DNA of 17,206 bases from Gracilaria caudata (Eukaryota; Rhodophyta; Florideophyceae; Gracilariales; Gracilariaceae): contig JASCIV010000538.1 of assembly GCA_030374735.1 (NCBI GenBank), positions 1 to 17,206 of the forward strand, written 5' to 3'. The notes under the pieces were generated by a model. The model ran no database searches, was not told the DNA's origin, and saw nothing but the letters and a program-made list of their open reading frames with translations. A program made the translations under genes and the position numbers. Below, piece by piece: positions 15,763 through 17,206 of the stretch (within the stretch, counting starts at the first letter, position 1; each line of letters begins with the position of its first letter).

Positions 15763-16905
15763 TTAGGCACCAGAGGCTCTTTCCAAAAGAGCTGTTGTTT
15801 CGTTAACATCTGGGTCAGTTCGTGTGGTGATTGCTTCCTCATCTTCTTCACTCCCGAACGAGTCCATGTCCATGTAGGGGATGAACTCGACTTGATCATG
15901 AAGATGCTCTGATAACACGGTGCGTACTGCGAGATCGGCATTCTCAAGGAAGCAACGCGGTACTCTGTTCAAGAACCAATTGTTTCGCACTTGCTGTAGA
16001 AAACGTTCACTGTTCACAACAAGATGCTGCTCATATTCAGTCTCACTGCCGTTAAAGTAAATTTGACGAAGGCAAAGATAAGTATGTTGCAAATTGAACA
16101 AGGATAAACCAACAAGAAAATGTAGAAAGGCAACGAGCACGGAAAAAGTTTGTTCCACGAAAAACCAAAGGAACGTAACGCAGAAGATGACCAAGTTGAG
16201 AAGAATAATAGCGATGGCAGGTAGAAGCACTGCGGTAGTTAGAATGATTAAAAGAAATGCGGTAGTTTGGAAAAGGTCTCCGCCAAGCAAAGAATATTGC
16301 ATCTTTCTTGGCACAATTCTTATGTACAACGAACACGACAGCGCAATTAAGATGAGAACGCTTGCCACATTACCAGCAATAGAAGAACGATGAGGAGAAA
16401 AGATCGTGCCGTCGCTGACGATGGCTGCAATATAGAACACCAGAGACAGAAAACCGATCTTCATCATGACAACAAACTTAATGTCTTGATTATACTCGCG
16501 CCACCAGAACGCATCGGACGGATCTTCGATTCCATACGTGCAGTCCACCTGCTCATCATCACATTGCTCGGTAGAATTGCATCCGTCTAAGCGCGTCAAC
16601 AAGCGCACATCACCGGAGGACAAAGGAAACTGCTGCGCCATCACAAGCGGATGTCTCTCCTGAATAACATCGCTCACAACCGACACACGCCACAAACACG
16701 GCGTAGACCTGGTGACCAAATCACGACGAGCCCCATGGCAAGCAGAGGAATCATACGCAACATGCACCACCTTGCAAATGGCAGCATTCACAACGCGTTT
16801 CCTAGCAGCCGTAGAAGGCACAAACAGCACACAAAGCGCCGTCGTCACGCAAAACGCCAGCGCAAAGCGCAACGTCCGCGCGCGAAAGCGCCGCGAAAGC
16901 GGCAT
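15763..16905 (-). CDS. Five-TM membrane protein with six-Cys ectodomain
   Basis: A 380-residue protein of unrecognised family. TM1 is at 12-30 (TLRFALAFCVTTALCVLFVP). An ectodomain at 31-142 has Cys 44, 56, 70, 109, 115 and 122. Hydrophobic spans follow at about 143-164, 177-197, 213-240 and 241-270. The C-terminal tail of about 110 residues is cytosolic if TM1 is N-in, and ends in an acidic patch (GSEEDEE) and ETTALL, a [DE]xxxL[LI] dileucine signal typical of proteins sorted to lysosome/vacuole-like organelles. The ectodomain is homologous to that of the next gene on the same strand, so the two look like diverged tandem duplicates. ATG 16905 is the first in frame and places a basic N-terminus right before TM1. 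Ligand and function are unknown. Confidence 0.75.
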   Translation of the reverse strand: MPLSRRFRARTLRFALAFCVTTALCVLFVPSTAARKRVVNAAICKVVHVAYDSSACHGARRDLVTRSTPCLWRVSVVSDVIQERHPLVMAQQFPLSSGDVRLLTRLDGCNSTEQCDDEQVDCTYGIEDPSDAFWWREYNQDIKFVVMMKIGFLSLVFYIAAIVSDGTIFSPHRSSIAGNVASVLILIALSCSLYIRIVPRKMQYSLLGGDLFQTTAFLLIILTTAVLLPAIAIILLNLVIFCVTFLWFFVEQTFSVLVAFLHFLVGLSLFNLQHTYLCLRQIYFNGSETEYEQHLVVNSERFLQQVRNNWFLNRVPRCFLENADLAVRTVLSEHLHDQVEFIPYMDMDSFGSEEDEEAITTRTDPDVNETTALLERASGA

Positions 16906-17206
16906 AACTACCGGCTGTGCTCGCAGGAGGCACCGAACACACTCACTCCGCAAGCCGCCGCGCACAAGTCGCCATGCCGAACTCAAACTCTCGCACAAAG
17001 CGCACGCCGTCGGACACGAGCCGCGCGTTTCACTTCCTCAACGGCCAACACGCCCCGAGAGCGCGTTCGCCACGGCCCCCAGCGGCACGTCCACAACACG
17101 CCGCTGGGTCCCAGCTGTTGACGACTAGCTGTCGCCAGGTGCATAGCCTCTGCACTTGCATCCTACATCGGAAGTGCACCCGATCATATCGGGACCTGAT
17201 CGGACC
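16906..17206. other. 5' flank of the membrane-protein gene
   Basis: GC-rich sequence upstream of the minus-strand gene. The plus-strand open frames here are antisense to its 5' end and Arg/His/Thr-rich, so they are not taken as genes. TGCACTT...AAGTGCA (17152-17179) and CCGATCATATCGG-like repeats at about 17180-17203 form small stems. No gene was recognised. Confidence 0.4.

Noticed and set aside
16651..17128. Plus-strand frames of 138-156 codons
   Set aside because: Antisense to the five-TM protein's 5' end and Arg/His/Thr-rich; the minus-strand frame shows TM segments and homology to its neighbour.
1..17206. tRNA, rRNA, snRNA or CRISPR features
   Set aside because: Scanned by eye for T-loop GGTTCRANTCC-like boxes, U1/U2/U6 core strings and regular spaced repeats; none held up. 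A covariance-model search would be decisive.

Overview
The window looks like nuclear DNA of a unicellular red alga. It encodes a CpeT/CpcT-type phycobiliprotein lyase and a double-domain plastid co-chaperonin. Both begin with a short, basic, non-hydrophobic extension of the primary-plastid transit-peptide type, with no signal peptide as a cryptophyte would need. The other genes are eukaryotic: F-box/LRR protein, profilin, EMAPII-type tRNA-binding protein, PABP-binding PAM2 repeats and an Mps1-like kinase fragment. Most genes are uninterrupted. One good GT-AG intron with a TACTAAC branch site is present (14950-15067), and others are suspected. Organism identity is inferred.

Layout from left to right: a GC-rich flank; an F-box/LRR gene (+); a 1.3-kb spacer with a hairpin and short repeats; the phycobiliprotein-lyase-like gene (+), convergent with profilin (-) with only 16 nt between their stops. 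Next comes 5.1-6.75 kb, probably an intron-rich or decaying gene on the minus strand, with a perfect 24-bp inverted repeat inside it. Then follow a secreted or membrane-anchored beta-propeller (+) and Cpn20 (+). The stretch from 9.1 to 11.5 kb is poorly resolved: a kinase relic and an unknown 263-residue ORF, both minus. A short protein with four PAM2 motifs (-) lies divergent from an FN3-EMAPII fusion (+), separated by about 1.25 kb. Last are two neighbouring minus-strand membrane-protein genes that share a six-cysteine ectodomain and look like diverged tandem duplicates.

No operon-like logic links the genes. Two encode plastid functions (bilin attachment to phycobiliproteins, chaperonin capping). 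Two may act in translation (PABP-binding PAM2 array, tRNA-binding protein) and share an intergenic region, which is suggestive only. The most unusual items are the four-fold PAM2 array, the FN3-EMAPII architecture and the tandem membrane-protein pair. GC content is highest at the two ends of the window, around the 5' ends of the outermost genes, and lower in the middle.
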